DNA of 64,000 nucleotides from Bradyrhizobium sp. CB2312 (GTDB lineage Bacteria > Pseudomonadota > Alphaproteobacteria > Rhizobiales > Xanthobacteraceae), in the NCBI RefSeq assembly GCF_029714425.1, contig NZ_CP121668.1:4361501-4425500 (forward strand), given 5' to 3'. The notes beneath the pieces are model-generated. The model searched no databases, was not told where the DNA came from, and saw nothing but the letters and a program-made list of their open reading frames with translations. A program made the translations under genes and the position numbers. Shown piece after piece: positions 1 to 9,220 of the stretch (the first letter of the stretch is position 1; every line of letters begins with the position of its first letter).

Positions 1-505
1 TGAGAAACAGCAACTGCTCGTCGGGGACGCCGGCGGGCACCTTGATGTGGGTAGCGTCGGCGAAGGGCACACGCAGATATTCGGCCTGGCCGCCGGGATA
101 GCCCCCGGTCAGATGCGTATAGCCGAACAGGCCCGCCGTGGTGTGCCCGAACACCTTGTCGGCTAGATGGCGCTTGCGGTTGGTGGTTTCGCAAACGGAA
201 AAATTGCCGCGCTTGCACTGGTCGCATTCGCCGCAGATGATCGTGAACGGCACGACGATGCGGTCGCCTTTCTTCAGCTTGCCGTCGACGCCGGAGCCGA
301 CCTCGACCACTTCGCCCATGGTCTCGTGGCCCATGATGTCGCCGGGCAGCATGCCCGGAATGTAATTGTGGAAGAGATGCAAGTCGGAGCCGCAGATGGC
401 GCAGCTCGTGACCTTGATGATGGCGTCGCGCGGGTCCTGGATTTCAGGATCGGTGACGGTGTCGCACCTGATGTCCTCCTTGCCATGCCAAACCAGCGCC
501 TTCAT
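1..505 (-). CDS. Zinc-dependent alcohol dehydrogenase, GroES-like N-terminal part (runs off the window)
   Basis: The reverse strand from the ATG at 505-503 reads [14 protein letters not shown] and continues open for 168 codons to the window edge, so the C-terminal part with the Rossmann domain is missing. Visible zinc-site features are CAICGSDLH (catalytic Cys), GHETMGEV (catalytic His) and the structural Cys cluster around [15 protein letters not shown]. These define the medium-chain dehydrogenase family, close to the formaldehyde/glutathione-type members often annotated as zinc-dependent alcohol dehydrogenase. A GGAGG ribosome site lies directly upstream of the ATG. It is divergent from the SDR gene that follows. 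The substrate cannot be read from this part. Confidence 0.88.
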   Translation of the reverse strand, partial: MKALVWHGKEDIRCDTVTDPEIQDPRDAIIKVTSCAICGSDLHLFHNYIPGMLPGDIMGHETMGEVVEVGSGVDGKLKKGDRIVVPFTIICGECDQCKRGNFSVCETTNRKRHLADKVFGHTTAGLFGYTHLTGGYPGGQAEYLRVPFADATHIKVPAGVPDEQLLFL

Positions 506-677
506 CTCCGTCCTCCGAGCTCGATCACGCCATCTAAGTCCAGCGATGAACGATGGTTGCTACGCGGTCGCAAATTCTTCGCACCGCACCGCCCTGCGCA
601 AAAATTAGGAACGAGGGAGCAGGCCGGTGATTGGGCGTGATCATCGTCCCCAAGTATTGTGTCGAAGGAACACGCTC

Positions 678-1460
678 ATGCCCGCCAATCAATTCGCCGT
701 CGTCACGGGCGCCTCCACCGGGATCGGCCTGGAGCTCGCCAGGTGCTGCGCCCAAGCAGGCTTCAATCTGGTCATCGTGGCGGACGAGCCCGAGATTGAG
801 CGGGTGGCGGTTGATCTGCGCAGGCTCGGCGGCAGCGTCGAGCCGGTGCAGGCCGATCTCGCCACCACCGAAGGTGTCGACAAGCTCTGCGCCGCGGTGG
901 CCGACCGGCCGATCGACGCGCTGCTCGCCAATGCCGGCATCGGCCTCGGCAAGGCGTTCCTCGATCAGGATTTCCAGCGCATCAGGCGCATCATCGACAC
1001 CAATATTACCGGCACGCTTGATCTGATCCATCGTGCCGGTAACGAGATGCTCCGGCGCAATTCCGGGCGCATCCTGATCACGGGGTCGATCGCCGGCTTC
1101 ACGCCGGGCAGTTTTCAGGCGGTCTACAATGCCAGCAAAGCATTCCTCGATTCATTCTCGTTTGCGCTACGCGAGGAGCTGCGCGACAGCGGCGTCACCG
1201 TGACCTGCCTGATGCCCGGCGCCACCGAGACCGAATTCTTCCGCCGCGCCGACATGATGGACACCAAGGTAGGCACCGAGCCGAAAGATAGCGCCTATGA
1301 CGTCGCCAAGGCGGGCTTCGATGCGATGCTGCGTGGGGAATCCGATGTCGTCACGGGGATGAAGAACAAGATCCAGACCACGATCGCCAACGTCACGCCC
1401 AACGAGATGCTGGCCAAGCAGCATCGCAAGATGGCCGAGCCGGGCACGGCCAAGTCGTAG
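678..1460 (+). CDS. Short-chain dehydrogenase/reductase (SDR)
   Basis: A 260-residue classical SDR. It has the dinucleotide-binding motif TGASTGIG at residues 10-17, NAGIG in the middle, and the catalytic Ser and YNASK that follow. The frame is open back to 627, but the ATG at 678 has GAAGGA upstream and places the Rossmann motif at the usual distance, so this start is chosen. It is expected to be a soluble NAD(P)-dependent oxidoreductase. It lies divergent from the zinc alcohol dehydrogenase, which may hint at related alcohol/aldehyde metabolism, but that is inference. The substrate is unknown. Confidence 0.88.
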   Translation: MPANQFAVVTGASTGIGLELARCCAQAGFNLVIVADEPEIERVAVDLRRLGGSVEPVQADLATTEGVDKLCAAVADRPIDALLANAGIGLGKAFLDQDFQRIRRIIDTNITGTLDLIHRAGNEMLRRNSGRILITGSIAGFTPGSFQAVYNASKAFLDSFSFALREELRDSGVTVTCLMPGATETEFFRRADMMDTKVGTEPKDSAYDVAKAGFDAMLRGESDVVTGMKNKIQTTIANVTPNEMLAKQHRKMAEPGTAKS

Positions 1461-1599
1461 GAGGAGGGGCGGCGCAATTTCCGCGCGGCGATCCGGCAAA
1501 TTCTGCGCGGCCAAACGGAAGGAGGGCGCCGATTCACATAGCCTAATGCGCCGGGCCTCCGAAGCGGTCAAACTGCTCACGCTGGAACAGGGGGCTGCG

Positions 1600-1695
1600 A
1601 TGGCAATGGATCGTATCGAACAGGCTTTCGTGGCAACTGCAATCACGGGCTTTCTCGTGATGCTGGTGGCAATCGTCTGGATGATGATGAGTTGA
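1600..1695 (+). CDS. Putative single-span membrane micropeptide
   Basis: A 31-codon frame starting MAMDRIEQAF followed by one strongly hydrophobic stretch of about 20 residues (ITGFLVMLVAIVWMMM) and stop. A purine-rich GGAACAGGGG lies upstream. It resembles the tiny one-helix peptides scattered in Bradyrhizobium genomes. No family is recognised. The evidence is composition plus an acceptable ribosome site only, so it may be non-coding. Confidence 0.4.
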   Translation: MAMDRIEQAFVATAITGFLVMLVAIVWMMMS

Positions 1696-1711
1696 TGCGG
1701 GGAGGCCTGTC

Positions 1712-1792
1712 TTGCGCGTCGCGCTGCCTTATGCTGCGACTCTCTTGTGTCTGGTGGTGACCGCCTGGCTCGCTTTCGCGCATCTGTTCTGA
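1712..1792 (+). CDS. Putative second membrane micropeptide (TTG start)
   Basis: A 26-residue frame opening with TTG a few bases after a strong GGGGAGG and encoding an almost entirely hydrophobic peptide (LPYAATLLCLVVTAWLAFAH). It follows the preceding micropeptide by 16 bases, as in a two-gene unit. The start codon is unusual and the frame is short, so confidence is low, but the good Shine-Dalgarno and the membrane-helix pattern make it worth recording. Confidence 0.35.
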   Translation: MRVALPYAATLLCLVVTAWLAFAHLF

Positions 1793-1839
1793 TCGCCGCG
1801 AGCCCGCAAGTGAGTGGTGCGAACACGCCTCACTGCGTG

Positions 1840-2244
1840 TCAGGCCCGCGGATCGGCAATGAGCGCGGCCAGCTTCCGCGCCATCGCCGGAAGATCGATC
1901 GGTTTCTCCAGCAGCGGCACGTCCTGAAATTCCGGACCGAGGGTGATCTTGTCGTATCCCGTGGTGAACACGAAGGGGATGTTGCGCGCCTTCAGCTCGC
2001 GCGCGATCGGAAAGATCATCTCGTTGCGGATGTTCACATCGAGCACGGCGGCATCCAGGACGCCGCCGTCGTGCAGGATCTTGAGCGCGTCGTCGAGGTG
2101 ACCGACGGGACCGGCGATCTCCGCGCCGAGCGCGCGGAACGTCTTGCCGATGTCGTCGGCGAGGAAATACTCGTCCTCGACGACGAGAATGCGCCGCCCG
2201 GTGAGTTGCCCGCGTTGACGTAATGATGTCGGCGATACCGCCAT
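1840..2244 (-). CDS. Stand-alone response regulator receiver protein
   Basis: A 134-residue single receiver domain. It shows the acidic pair in VVEDEYFLADD, the phosphoacceptor Asp in AVLDVNI, the Thr of FTTGYD and the Lys of LEKPID. No output domain follows. The ATG at 2244 is preceded by GGAGG in the reverse direction; the frame extends further upstream to 2310 but without a ribosome site. It is divergent from a CheB-type gene and 1.6 kb from a CheB-CheR-HWE kinase, so it is a plausible phosphorylation partner of that kinase (inference). Confidence 0.88.
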   Translation of the reverse strand: MAVSPTSLRQRGQLTGRRILVVEDEYFLADDIGKTFRALGAEIAGPVGHLDDALKILHDGGVLDAAVLDVNIRNEMIFPIARELKARNIPFVFTTGYDKITLGPEFQDVPLLEKPIDLPAMARKLAALIADPRA

Positions 2245-2330
2245 GGTGCCTCCGGTATTCGCTTCAAGTTCATAGGAACATAAGGCGTCGGCCCGCCTTG
2301 GTGCAAACAATGCAGGCGAAGGCCGGTTCC

Positions 2331-3338
2331 ATGCGCAACCGTGACATCATCGTCATCGGCGGCTCGGCCGGAGCCACCCAGCCGCTGAAGCAGATTCTGG
2401 GTGGTTTGCCCGCCGATCTGCCCGCTGCCATCTTCATCGTCCTCCACATTCCGGCGCATGGCATCGGCATCCTGTCGACGATCGCCAGCAGTGCCAGCCG
2501 GCTTCCGGTCAGCCAGGCCGAAAACGGCATGAAGATCGAGCCGGGCCGGATCTACCTAGCCGCGCCGGATCACCATCTCCTGCTGTCGGAAGATCACATT
2601 TTTCTCGGGCGCGGCCCGCGTGAGAACATGGTCCGGCCGGCGATCGATGCCCTGTTCCGCTCCGCCGCCCTGTATCACGGCCCGCACGTGATCGGCGTGC
2701 TGCTGAGCGGTCTACTCTCCGACGGCGCCGCCGGCCTCAATGCGATCAAGCGCTGCGGCGGGATGGCGGTGGTTCAGGACCCCGCGGACGCCATTGCCGA
2801 CGAGATGCCCCGGCGCGGGATGGAAGCGACCACCATCGACCTCTGTGTTCCCGGCGCCGGCATGGGCGACGTCCTGTCCGAACTGGCCAGGGAGCAGGCC
2901 GGAGACGTCTTGCCGATCCCACCCGAGATCAAGCTCGAGGTCGAGATCGCGGCTGGTGACCGGATCGGTAGCGACAACCTTGTTTCGATGGCCGATCCCG
3001 TTGCGCTGACCTGCCCGGCCTGCGGCGGCGTCCTGTCCGTGGTCAAGGAGTCCCGCCCGATGCGCTTTCGTTGCCAGGTCGGTCATGGCTACACCGCCGA
3101 TGCGCTCGGCAAGGAGCAGGAGGGGCGGGTGGATGAAGCCTTGCGGGTCGCGCTGCGCATCATCGAGGAGCGGGCGGAACTGGTGCAGCGCATGGCGGCC
3201 GATGGCCGGCGTGCCGGGCGGGCGGCTGTCGCGGAGATGTACGAGGTGCGGGCGGCCGAATATCGCGAATATGCCGACATGATCCGGCGCGTCGTGCTAA
3301 AATCGCTCGATCCTCCCGTTCGCAAACGGGAGGCGTGA
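2331..3338 (+). CDS. CheB-type methylesterase domain protein with C-terminal Cys/His module
   Basis: A 335-residue protein with a CheB catalytic domain at about 4-185. The likely triad is Ser12 (GGSAGA), His39 (VLHIPAHG) and Asp131 (LLSGLLSDGAAGL). There is no N-terminal receiver, unlike chemotaxis CheB. After a linker, residues around 225-255 carry CPACGG and a later RCQVGHGY, a small possible zinc-binding module seen in free-standing CheB homologues. ATG 2331 is preferred over the upstream in-frame ATG 2310 because GAAGG precedes it. It is followed after 10 bases by a small coiled-coil gene. The methylated target is unknown and no MCP gene lies nearby. Confidence 0.85.
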   Translation: MRNRDIIVIGGSAGATQPLKQILGGLPADLPAAIFIVLHIPAHGIGILSTIASSASRLPVSQAENGMKIEPGRIYLAAPDHHLLLSEDHIFLGRGPRENMVRPAIDALFRSAALYHGPHVIGVLLSGLLSDGAAGLNAIKRCGGMAVVQDPADAIADEMPRRGMEATTIDLCVPGAGMGDVLSELAREQAGDVLPIPPEIKLEVEIAAGDRIGSDNLVSMADPVALTCPACGGVLSVVKESRPMRFRCQVGHGYTADALGKEQEGRVDEALRVALRIIEERAELVQRMAADGRRAGRAAVAEMYEVRAAEYREYADMIRRVVLKSLDPPVRKREA

Positions 3339-3348
3339 AGGCTCTGCC

Positions 3349-3618
3349 ATGGCCATCTCCCTTGCCGAACGCACCGCGCAGCTCAATGCCGAGCAGAGCC
3401 TGCTGGTGAAGGCCGACCACGACATCGAGGAAGGCTGGCAGCGCATCCGCGACCAGGAAGAACGCGTGCTTGAACTCATGGCCGGCGGCCACGACGCCCG
3501 CCAGGCGGAGCGGCTGGTGCAACTGCTCAAGCAGACGCTGGTGGAGTGGGAACGCCACCGGACGCTGATCGAGCAACGCGTGGCATATCTCCAGCGGGAG
3601 GTCGATCCGGGCGACTAA
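3349..3618 (+). CDS. Small coiled-coil protein, paralogue of the 24421-24639 product
   Basis: An 89-residue charged, helix-rich protein with heptad-like spacing (RIRDQEERVLELMAGG, HRTLIEQRV). It starts 10 bases after the cheB-like gene and is probably co-transcribed with it. It aligns by eye with the 72-residue product at 24421-24639 over the core pattern DQE-R-(6-7)-G-D...LL...HR-LI. The function is not known. Its place between two CheB-containing proteins suggests an adaptor or accessory role, which is inference only. Confidence 0.7.
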   Translation: MAISLAERTAQLNAEQSLLVKADHDIEEGWQRIRDQEERVLELMAGGHDARQAERLVQLLKQTLVEWERHRTLIEQRVAYLQREVDPGD

Positions 3619-3856
3619 AGGCCGCCCGTCCTGGCTGCGTACCCGGCGCTCCAACGGCGGCCGTTCGCGGTGCATTGCGGCTTTTGCCGGGCCGGGCACG
3701 CCTGAGTTTCGGACTGGAACCCGACCACGCCCGGTAGGATCGTGCCAAGCACTACGGGACATTTTTGCCTCTGATCTGTTGGGGTAATATCGATTTCTGC
3801 TATTTGCAGGGACCGGTCCCGTTGGTTCCGGTCGGTGAACGAAAGCTGCCAGGGCC

Positions 3857-6800
3857 ATGAATGAAATTGGCGACCAGCCGGTTGATGGAGAGCGTCAGAT
3901 CAAGTCCCCGCTGATCATCGGCGTGGGCGCCTCGCCCGGCGCACTGGACAGCATCGAGCGCTTTTTCGCCAAGCTGAGCGTCGGCGCCGATCAGGCCATC
4001 GTCCTGGCTCTTCAGTATCACGAGGCTTTCGACGAATCCCGCCTGCGTGGCCTCGTTCAGGGCTCCAACGGCAGTAAGATCGCCGACATCGGCGATGGCC
4101 ATGAGATCGAGGGCGGCACCATCTACCTGTGTCCGCCGGCGATGATCACGACGATCCAGGGCGACCGGTTTGCGATCCGTAGGGCCGAGCAGGCGCCCGG
4201 CGAGCGCGCCACCATCGACAGCTTCCTGGTGTCGCTGGCCGAGGAGCGCGCCGAGCAGTCCATCGGCGTCATTCTCGCCGGCACCGGCGGCGACGGCACG
4301 CTCGGCACCGCCACGCTGAAGGATCATGGCGGCCTCGCGATCGCCGAGAAGGTCGTGAGCCAGGAAGAGGCCGACCATCTGCACGACAGCAATACGCCCG
4401 CCGCCATCGCCGACTACGTGCTGCCGCCGGAGGACATCCCCGAACATATCCAGGTCTACGCCCGTCATCTTCGGCGCCTGGACGAGAAGCAGGGGTTTGA
4501 CGAGGTGCTCGCCGCGGCCGCGACCTCGCTGTCGCGCATCGCCGACATCCTGCGCAACAAGACGGGGAACGATTTCCACGGCTACAAGCAGAACACCTTC
4601 CTGCGCCGCGTGCAGCGGCGCATGCAGGTGGTCCAAATCGACGAGATTCCCGCCTATGTCGATTTCCTGCGCAACGACAAGGACGAGGCGCAGAACCTCT
4701 TCAACGATCTGCTGATCGGCGTCACCGAGTTCTTCCGCGACAAGCGTGAGTTCGAGGTGCTGGAATCCCAGATCATTCCGAAGATCTTCGAGGGCAAGGG
4801 CACCGGCCAGCAAGTGCGCGTCTGGGTGCTCGGCTGCGCCACCGGCGAGGAGGCCTATTCGATCGGCATCCTGCTGCGCGAGCAGATGGCCCGGATGGAC
4901 TCCGCGCCGCAGGTGCAGATCTTCGCCACCGACATCGACGGCCGGGCACTCGCAACCGCGCGGGTCGGCCGCTATCGCACCAATATCGAGGCCGACATGA
5001 CCGGCGAGCGCCTGGCGCGCTGGTTCGTGCGCGAGGGCGACACCTATTGCGTGGTCAAGGAGCTGCGGGAGATGTGCATCTTCTCGCAGCACAACGTCAT
5101 CAAGGACGCGCCGTTCTCCAAGCTCGACATCGTCTCCTGCCGCAACCTGCTGATCTACCTCAATGCCGAATTGCAGAACCGGGTGATCCCGTTGTTCCAT
5201 TTCGCGCTGCTGCCGGAGCGCTATCTGTTTCTCGGCAATTCCGAGAACGTGACGCGGCATCCAAAACTGTTCGCGCCGATCGACCGGCGCGCCCGCATCT
5301 TCAGGAAGCTCGACACCGGAACGCGGCTGCCGCCGGAATTTCCGATCACGACCGCGGCGGGCAGGGCGCCGGTCGAGGTGCCGCCGGTGCGCTCGTTCGG
5401 ACCCGACGTCGGGCTGGAGCGGCGCGCACAGCGGATCGCGGAGCGCTATGCGCCCGCCTACGTCATCACCGACGACAATTTCCAGATCCTGCACTTCTCC
5501 GGACGTACCGGGCGCTACATCGAGCCGACGGCGGGCGCAGCCACGCTCGACCTGCTCCAGCTCGTGCACCGCGATCTCAGGCTCGAGCTGCGCAGCGCGC
5601 TGAGCCGCGCGGCGGAGACCAACGAAGCGGCCCAGGCAGAACAGGTGCAGCTTGGAGTCAATGGCCACCGCGTCCTGGTCGACATCACCGTCGAGCCGAT
5701 CCAGGAGGGCGTCGGCGGCCATCGCAATTTCGTGGTGCTGTTCAAGGACGGTCCGGTCCGCACGATCGAGGCGAACCCGGGTAACCCGAGCGCGCTGGTA
5801 CGCACCGAGCATGTCGAGCGACTCGAAAGCGAGCTGCGCGCCACGCGTGAGCGCCTCCAGGCGACCATCGAGGAGCTCGAGAGCACCAACGAGGAGCTGA
5901 AATCCTCCAACGAGGAATACCAGTCGCTCAACGAGGAGCTGCAATCGGCCAACGAGGAGCTCGAGACCTCGCGCGAGGAGTTGCAGTCGGTCAACGAGGA
6001 GCTGACCACCGTCAATGGCGAGCTGGCGCACCGTGTCCAGGAGCTGACACGCGCCACCAGCGACCTCAAGAACTTCCTCGAGAGCACGCAGATCGCGACC
6101 GTGTTCCTCGACAACGATCTGCGCGTGATGAACTTCACGCCGGCGATCACGCAGGTCCTGCATCTCGTCGAGACCGATGCCGGCCGGCCGATCGCCCATA
6201 TCAAGGCGCGCATCCCGATCGAAGAGCTCTACGACGACGTCCGCCGCGTGCTGCGCACGCTTGCCGCCAGCGAACGCGAGCTGAGCGCGCCCGAGAGCGG
6301 CACGCGCTACATCGTGCGCATCCTGCCCTATCGCAGCATCGACAATTTCATCGCCGGCGTCGTCGTCACCTTCATCGACGTCACCGCGATCACCCGTGCA
6401 GAGGAGCGGCAGCGCCTGTTGCTGGCCGAGCTTCAGCATCGCGTCCGCAACACGCTCGGCGTGGTGCGCTCGATCGCCCGCCGTTCGGCCGATTCCAGCA
6501 CAACCGTCGAGGAATACGCCTCCCATCTCGACGGCCGGCTCAACGCTTTCGCCCGCACCCAGGCGCTGGTGACCCGCGATCCCGAAGGTGGCGTCGACCT
6601 CGAATATCTCGTGGTCGAGGAGCTGCTCGCCTACAACGCCCGCGAGGGCGAGCAGATGCGGGTCTCCGGCCCCAAGGTGCGCTTCCAGCCCAAGGCCGCA
6701 GAGACATTCGCGCTCGCGATCCACGAGCTCGCGACCAACGCGCTGAAATACGGCGCCTTGAGCCAGCCGGCCGGGCGCATTGAAATCAGTTGGCGCCTCG

Positions 6801-7027
6801 ACGAGAGCACGGAGCCGGCGGAGCTGGTGTTCGAATGGCGCGAGCGCGGCGGACCGCAGGTCACACCGCCGCCGCGAAAGGGTTTTGGCACTGAGCTTCT
6901 GGAACGCACGCTGGCGTTCGAGTTCAAGGGACAGACCACGATGGCGTTCAGCCCGGCCGGGCTGCAATGCACGATCTGCATCCCCCTGAGCAAGCGCACG
7001 TTCCACACTCCGGTGGTGGCTGGCTGA
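3857..7027 (+). CDS. CheB-CheR-PAS-HWE histidine kinase fusion
   Basis: A 1056-residue cytoplasmic signalling protein. Domains in order: CheB-like esterase about 18-200 (Ser26 in GVGASPG, Asp146 in GTGGDGT); CheR N-terminal helices about 215-265; CheR methyltransferase about 275-485 with the SAM loop GCATGEEAYS near 325-334; a linker with a partial PAS-like fold; a coiled coil about 660-725 made of repeated NEEL units; a PAS domain about 730-850; and an HWE-type kinase with phosphoacceptor His861 in LQHRVRN and an N-box HELATNALKYG. No transmembrane segment is seen. The stop overlaps the ATG of the Crp/Fnr gene by one base. Such tethered CheB/CheR kinases are known in alphaproteobacteria, but their signals are mostly unknown. 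Confidence 0.93.
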   Translation: MNEIGDQPVDGERQIKSPLIIGVGASPGALDSIERFFAKLSVGADQAIVLALQYHEAFDESRLRGLVQGSNGSKIADIGDGHEIEGGTIYLCPPAMITTIQGDRFAIRRAEQAPGERATIDSFLVSLAEERAEQSIGVILAGTGGDGTLGTATLKDHGGLAIAEKVVSQEEADHLHDSNTPAAIADYVLPPEDIPEHIQVYARHLRRLDEKQGFDEVLAAAATSLSRIADILRNKTGNDFHGYKQNTFLRRVQRRMQVVQIDEIPAYVDFLRNDKDEAQNLFNDLLIGVTEFFRDKREFEVLESQIIPKIFEGKGTGQQVRVWVLGCATGEEAYSIGILLREQMARMDSAPQVQIFATDIDGRALATARVGRYRTNIEADMTGERLARWFVREGDTYCVVKELREMCIFSQHNVIKDAPFSKLDIVSCRNLLIYLNAELQNRVIPLFHFALLPERYLFLGNSENVTRHPKLFAPIDRRARIFRKLDTGTRLPPEFPITTAAGRAPVEVPPVRSFGPDVGLERRAQRIAERYAPAYVITDDNFQILHFSGRTGRYIEPTAGAATLDLLQLVHRDLRLELRSALSRAAETNEAAQAEQVQLGVNGHRVLVDITVEPIQEGVGGHRNFVVLFKDGPVRTIEANPGNPSALVRTEHVERLESELRATRERLQATIEELESTNEELKSSNEEYQSLNEELQSANEELETSREELQSVNEELTTVNGELAHRVQELTRATSDLKNFLESTQIATVFLDNDLRVMNFTPAITQVLHLVETDAGRPIAHIKARIPIEELYDDVRRVLRTLAASERELSAPESGTRYIVRILPYRSIDNFIAGVVVTFIDVTAITRAEERQRLLLAELQHRVRNTLGVVRSIARRSADSSTTVEEYASHLDGRLNAFARTQALVTRDPEGGVDLEYLVVEELLAYNAREGEQMRVSGPKVRFQPKAAETFALAIHELATNALKYGALSQPAGRIEISWRLDESTEPAELVFEWRERGGPQVTPPPRKGFGTELLERTLAFEFKGQTTMAFSPAGLQCTICIPLSKRTFHTPVVAG

Positions 7028-7773
7028 TGACCCTGTCGACCTCCGATCGCAGCCTGCTGGAGCCGGCCATCCGCCGGCTGAGCGCGCTGCGGCCGTTGTC
7101 GGCCGAAGCCCGTGCATCGCTCGAATACGCCATGCTCGAGGGTCTGCAGCGCGCCGGGGCCGGCGAGGACCTGATCTCGGAGGGCGATCCCGTCGACAGC
7201 GTCCGCGTCGTGCTGTCGGGCTGGCTCTGCCGCTATAAGACGCTGGAGGACGGAAGGCGCCAGATCGTCAATTTCATCTTCCCGGGCGAGAGCTGCGACG
7301 CGCATGCGTTCCTGCTCTCGGTGATGGACCATTCCATCGCGACGCTGACGCCGGTGGTCTATGCCGAGATCAGGCGCGCGCGATTCGAGGCGCTGGTGGT
7401 CGCCGACCGTTCGCTCGCGGAAGCATTCTGGTGCGAGACCCTCGTCAACACCGCGATCCAGCGCGAATGGGCGATCAATCTCGGCCGCCGCATTGCGCTG
7501 GAACGCGTGGCGCATCTGTTCTGCGAGATATTCGAGCGGCTTCGCCCCGTCGGCATGGTCGACGGAAATTCCTGCATCATGCCGATCACGCAGATGGACC
7601 TCGCCGACGCCACCGGGCTTTCGGTGGTCCACCTCAACCGGACCATCCAGGAGCTGCGTGCCTCCGGCCTGATCGTGCTGCGCGATCGCACGCTGACCAT
7701 CAGCGATCTCGACGCACTGAAGGACGCGGCGTTGTACTCGCCGAGCTATTTGCAGCTTTACCGGCGCGGTTGA
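7027..7773 (+). CDS. Crp/Fnr-family transcription regulator
   Basis: A 248-residue protein with a cyclic-nucleotide-binding-like beta barrel in the first 130 residues (SEGDPVDSV, GRRQIVNFIFPGE) and a C-terminal winged helix around 185-225 (TQMDLADATGLSVVHLNRTIQEL, of which the recognition helix is the second part). It lacks the N-terminal Fe-S cysteines of FNR. Its ATG shares one base with the stop codon of the CheB-CheR kinase gene, so the two are translationally coupled. The kinase and this regulator may form one pathway. The ligand is unknown. Confidence 0.9.
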   Translation: MTLSTSDRSLLEPAIRRLSALRPLSAEARASLEYAMLEGLQRAGAGEDLISEGDPVDSVRVVLSGWLCRYKTLEDGRRQIVNFIFPGESCDAHAFLLSVMDHSIATLTPVVYAEIRRARFEALVVADRSLAEAFWCETLVNTAIQREWAINLGRRIALERVAHLFCEIFERLRPVGMVDGNSCIMPITQMDLADATGLSVVHLNRTIQELRASGLIVLRDRTLTISDLDALKDAALYSPSYLQLYRRG

Positions 7774-7909
7774 TGGGCGCTGCGGGACGCAACGCGCCAA
7801 TCGAGAAACTTGATCAGGGTTAGTGGGCGCGCGAATTTTTTTGAGCCAATGACGTCGTTTGAGTAACTTGTGCAAAGGCGGGACGACGCTGCTGCGCCTA
7901 TGATGGGCA

Positions 7910-8116
7910 ATGCAAAACGCGCTCTTGGCCCGTGCGGCCCGGGCCATCGAAGCAAGCCGCATTCTTCGCGATCAGCACAGGCGGGTCACGGAGCAGCATG
8001 GCCGCAACGTGGACGCGGCGCGCCTTGCGGTGATGAAAAGCGCCATGGCGCGCTCGGAGATCAAGGCCTATCGCGACAATCGGCAAGACGAGCCCGATCA
8101 AGACGAGCCCGATTGA
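7910..8116 (+). CDS. Small conserved-looking hydrophilic protein
   Basis: A 68-residue, Arg/Ala-rich, probably helical protein ending in an acidic tail with the five-residue unit DEPDQ/DEPD repeated; the DNA there is a short direct duplication. No domain is recognised. It is of the type of short uncharacterised genes common in Bradyrhizobium. The ribosome site is weak, so the start is uncertain. Confidence 0.5.
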   Translation: MQNALLARAARAIEASRILRDQHRRVTEQHGRNVDAARLAVMKSAMARSEIKAYRDNRQDEPDQDEPD

Positions 8117-8257
8117 GGGCTGAGCCAGCCAATTCGCGGAACCGAGCAACTGTTTCGCGTCGGGAACGTTGACGTTCGCCATGCCGATTCGGCTTTGGCA
8201 ACCACCCGTGACAGGAACGCAACGGCGCGCTCTGCCTCTTGGTCAGGGAGAACGCTC

Positions 8258-8425
8258 ATGTTGACACGGCGTCGTCACAAACAAACGGACTTGATGGAGA
8301 CGCGCTTGGCTGCGGAAGCGGAGCGGCTGCGCGAGAAAGCCAGATCGCTTCCGCCCGGGGCCGCGCGCGACGAGATGCTGCACAAGGCGCGCCAGGCGGA
8401 AACGGGATCTCAGATGAGCGAATGA
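8258..8425 (+). CDS. Small basic protein, paralogue of the 9221-9427 product
   Basis: A 55-residue protein starting MLTRRRHKQTDLMETRL. A CAGGGAG ribosome site lies eight bases before the ATG at 8258, which is preferred to upstream codons of the frame. Its core, with RLxAxAExxRExARSLPPG followed by R-x-EML and an A-rich helix, recurs in the gene at 9221-9427 less than 1 kb away, so the two are tandem-region paralogues. The function is unknown. The predicted fold is a short helical hairpin, possibly dimeric. Confidence 0.65.
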   Translation: MLTRRRHKQTDLMETRLAAEAERLREKARSLPPGAARDEMLHKARQAETGSQMSE

Positions 8426-8616
8426 CTGCGGTCGCCGGGCTTGCAGCCGCCGGACTAGACAATGATGCGGGCGAGTGAAGCGCGAGCTGCACGCGCCGGG
8501 AACGGGTCAGATGTCGGCGCGTACCGATGCGCTGATGTCGTGGGCAGAAACCGGAAAAATGAGCACCACGTCCATCGTCCCCGTTGTGTCCGGTTGTCAC
8601 CCGGCGGTGCCTCCGG

Positions 8617-8901
8617 TCAACGCCGCTTCGCCGTTTTGGTTCGCCTGTTATAGGGTGAGCGATTGGTCGGCCTCAGCGAAATTCCTTCGCGCTGCGCCTT
8701 GCTGCGGATGGCCGCGACCGGACGTTGAAGCTTGATGCTCATCACGCCCGTCGGCGTGTTTCCCTTCGCGAGCTGCTTCAACTTGCTCACATCCGCAGGC
8801 GTCCACGGCTGGCGCGCGCGCCGCTTGTACGCGGGATTTGCCTTGCGTGGTCCCTTGCGGCCGATCGGTGACCCCGGCCGCTTCCATGCTGCTTTCGCCA
8901 T
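8617..8901 (-). CDS. Small SANT/Myb-like putative DNA-binding protein
   Basis: A 94-residue, very basic protein. The middle part (WTPADVSKLKQLAKG ... TGVMSIKLQRPVAAIRSKA) has the W-x(8)-L and IxxKLxRPxxAIRSKA pattern of SANT/GcrA-like helix-turn-helix proteins. Flanking segments are Lys/Arg-rich and disordered. An excellent AAGGAGGA ribosome site precedes the ATG on the reverse strand. It is likely a nucleoid or regulatory DNA-binding protein (inference from motif). It is convergent with the short gene at 8258-8425. Confidence 0.75.
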   Translation of the reverse strand: MAKAAWKRPGSPIGRKGPRKANPAYKRRARQPWTPADVSKLKQLAKGNTPTGVMSIKLQRPVAAIRSKAQREGISLRPTNRSPYNRRTKTAKRR

Positions 8902-9220
8902 GATGATCCTCCTTCAAGTCCTTCATGAACAAGCGAATCAGCATTTCGGTTCCGGCGCATTTGCTGCCGCAATGCGCCGCCTCTCGGCGCGCCTATTCAT
9001 GCTCTCGACGAACCGATGCCGCAGTGCGCACGCGCTTTGCGCAAAATCACGCAGCGTTAACTTATTGAAATGCCGGAACCCGAAATCGCGGCGGAAGCTA
9101 TGTAGGCTGCCGGACAGGGCCGCCCCACCGGCAGCTCAATGACTGATGACTTGGGCCCCGGCGCCCAATCCCCCGCCGGGGCCGATTTCCGTCCATCCGA
9201 AATCATCCGTGAAAAGTCCA

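Noticed and set aside
3800..7117. 1105-residue minus-strand open frame
   Set aside because: It is antisense to the CheB-CheR kinase gene. High GC produces long antisense frames; its translation is Arg/Ala/Leu-rich with no domain, while the plus strand shows clear motifs.
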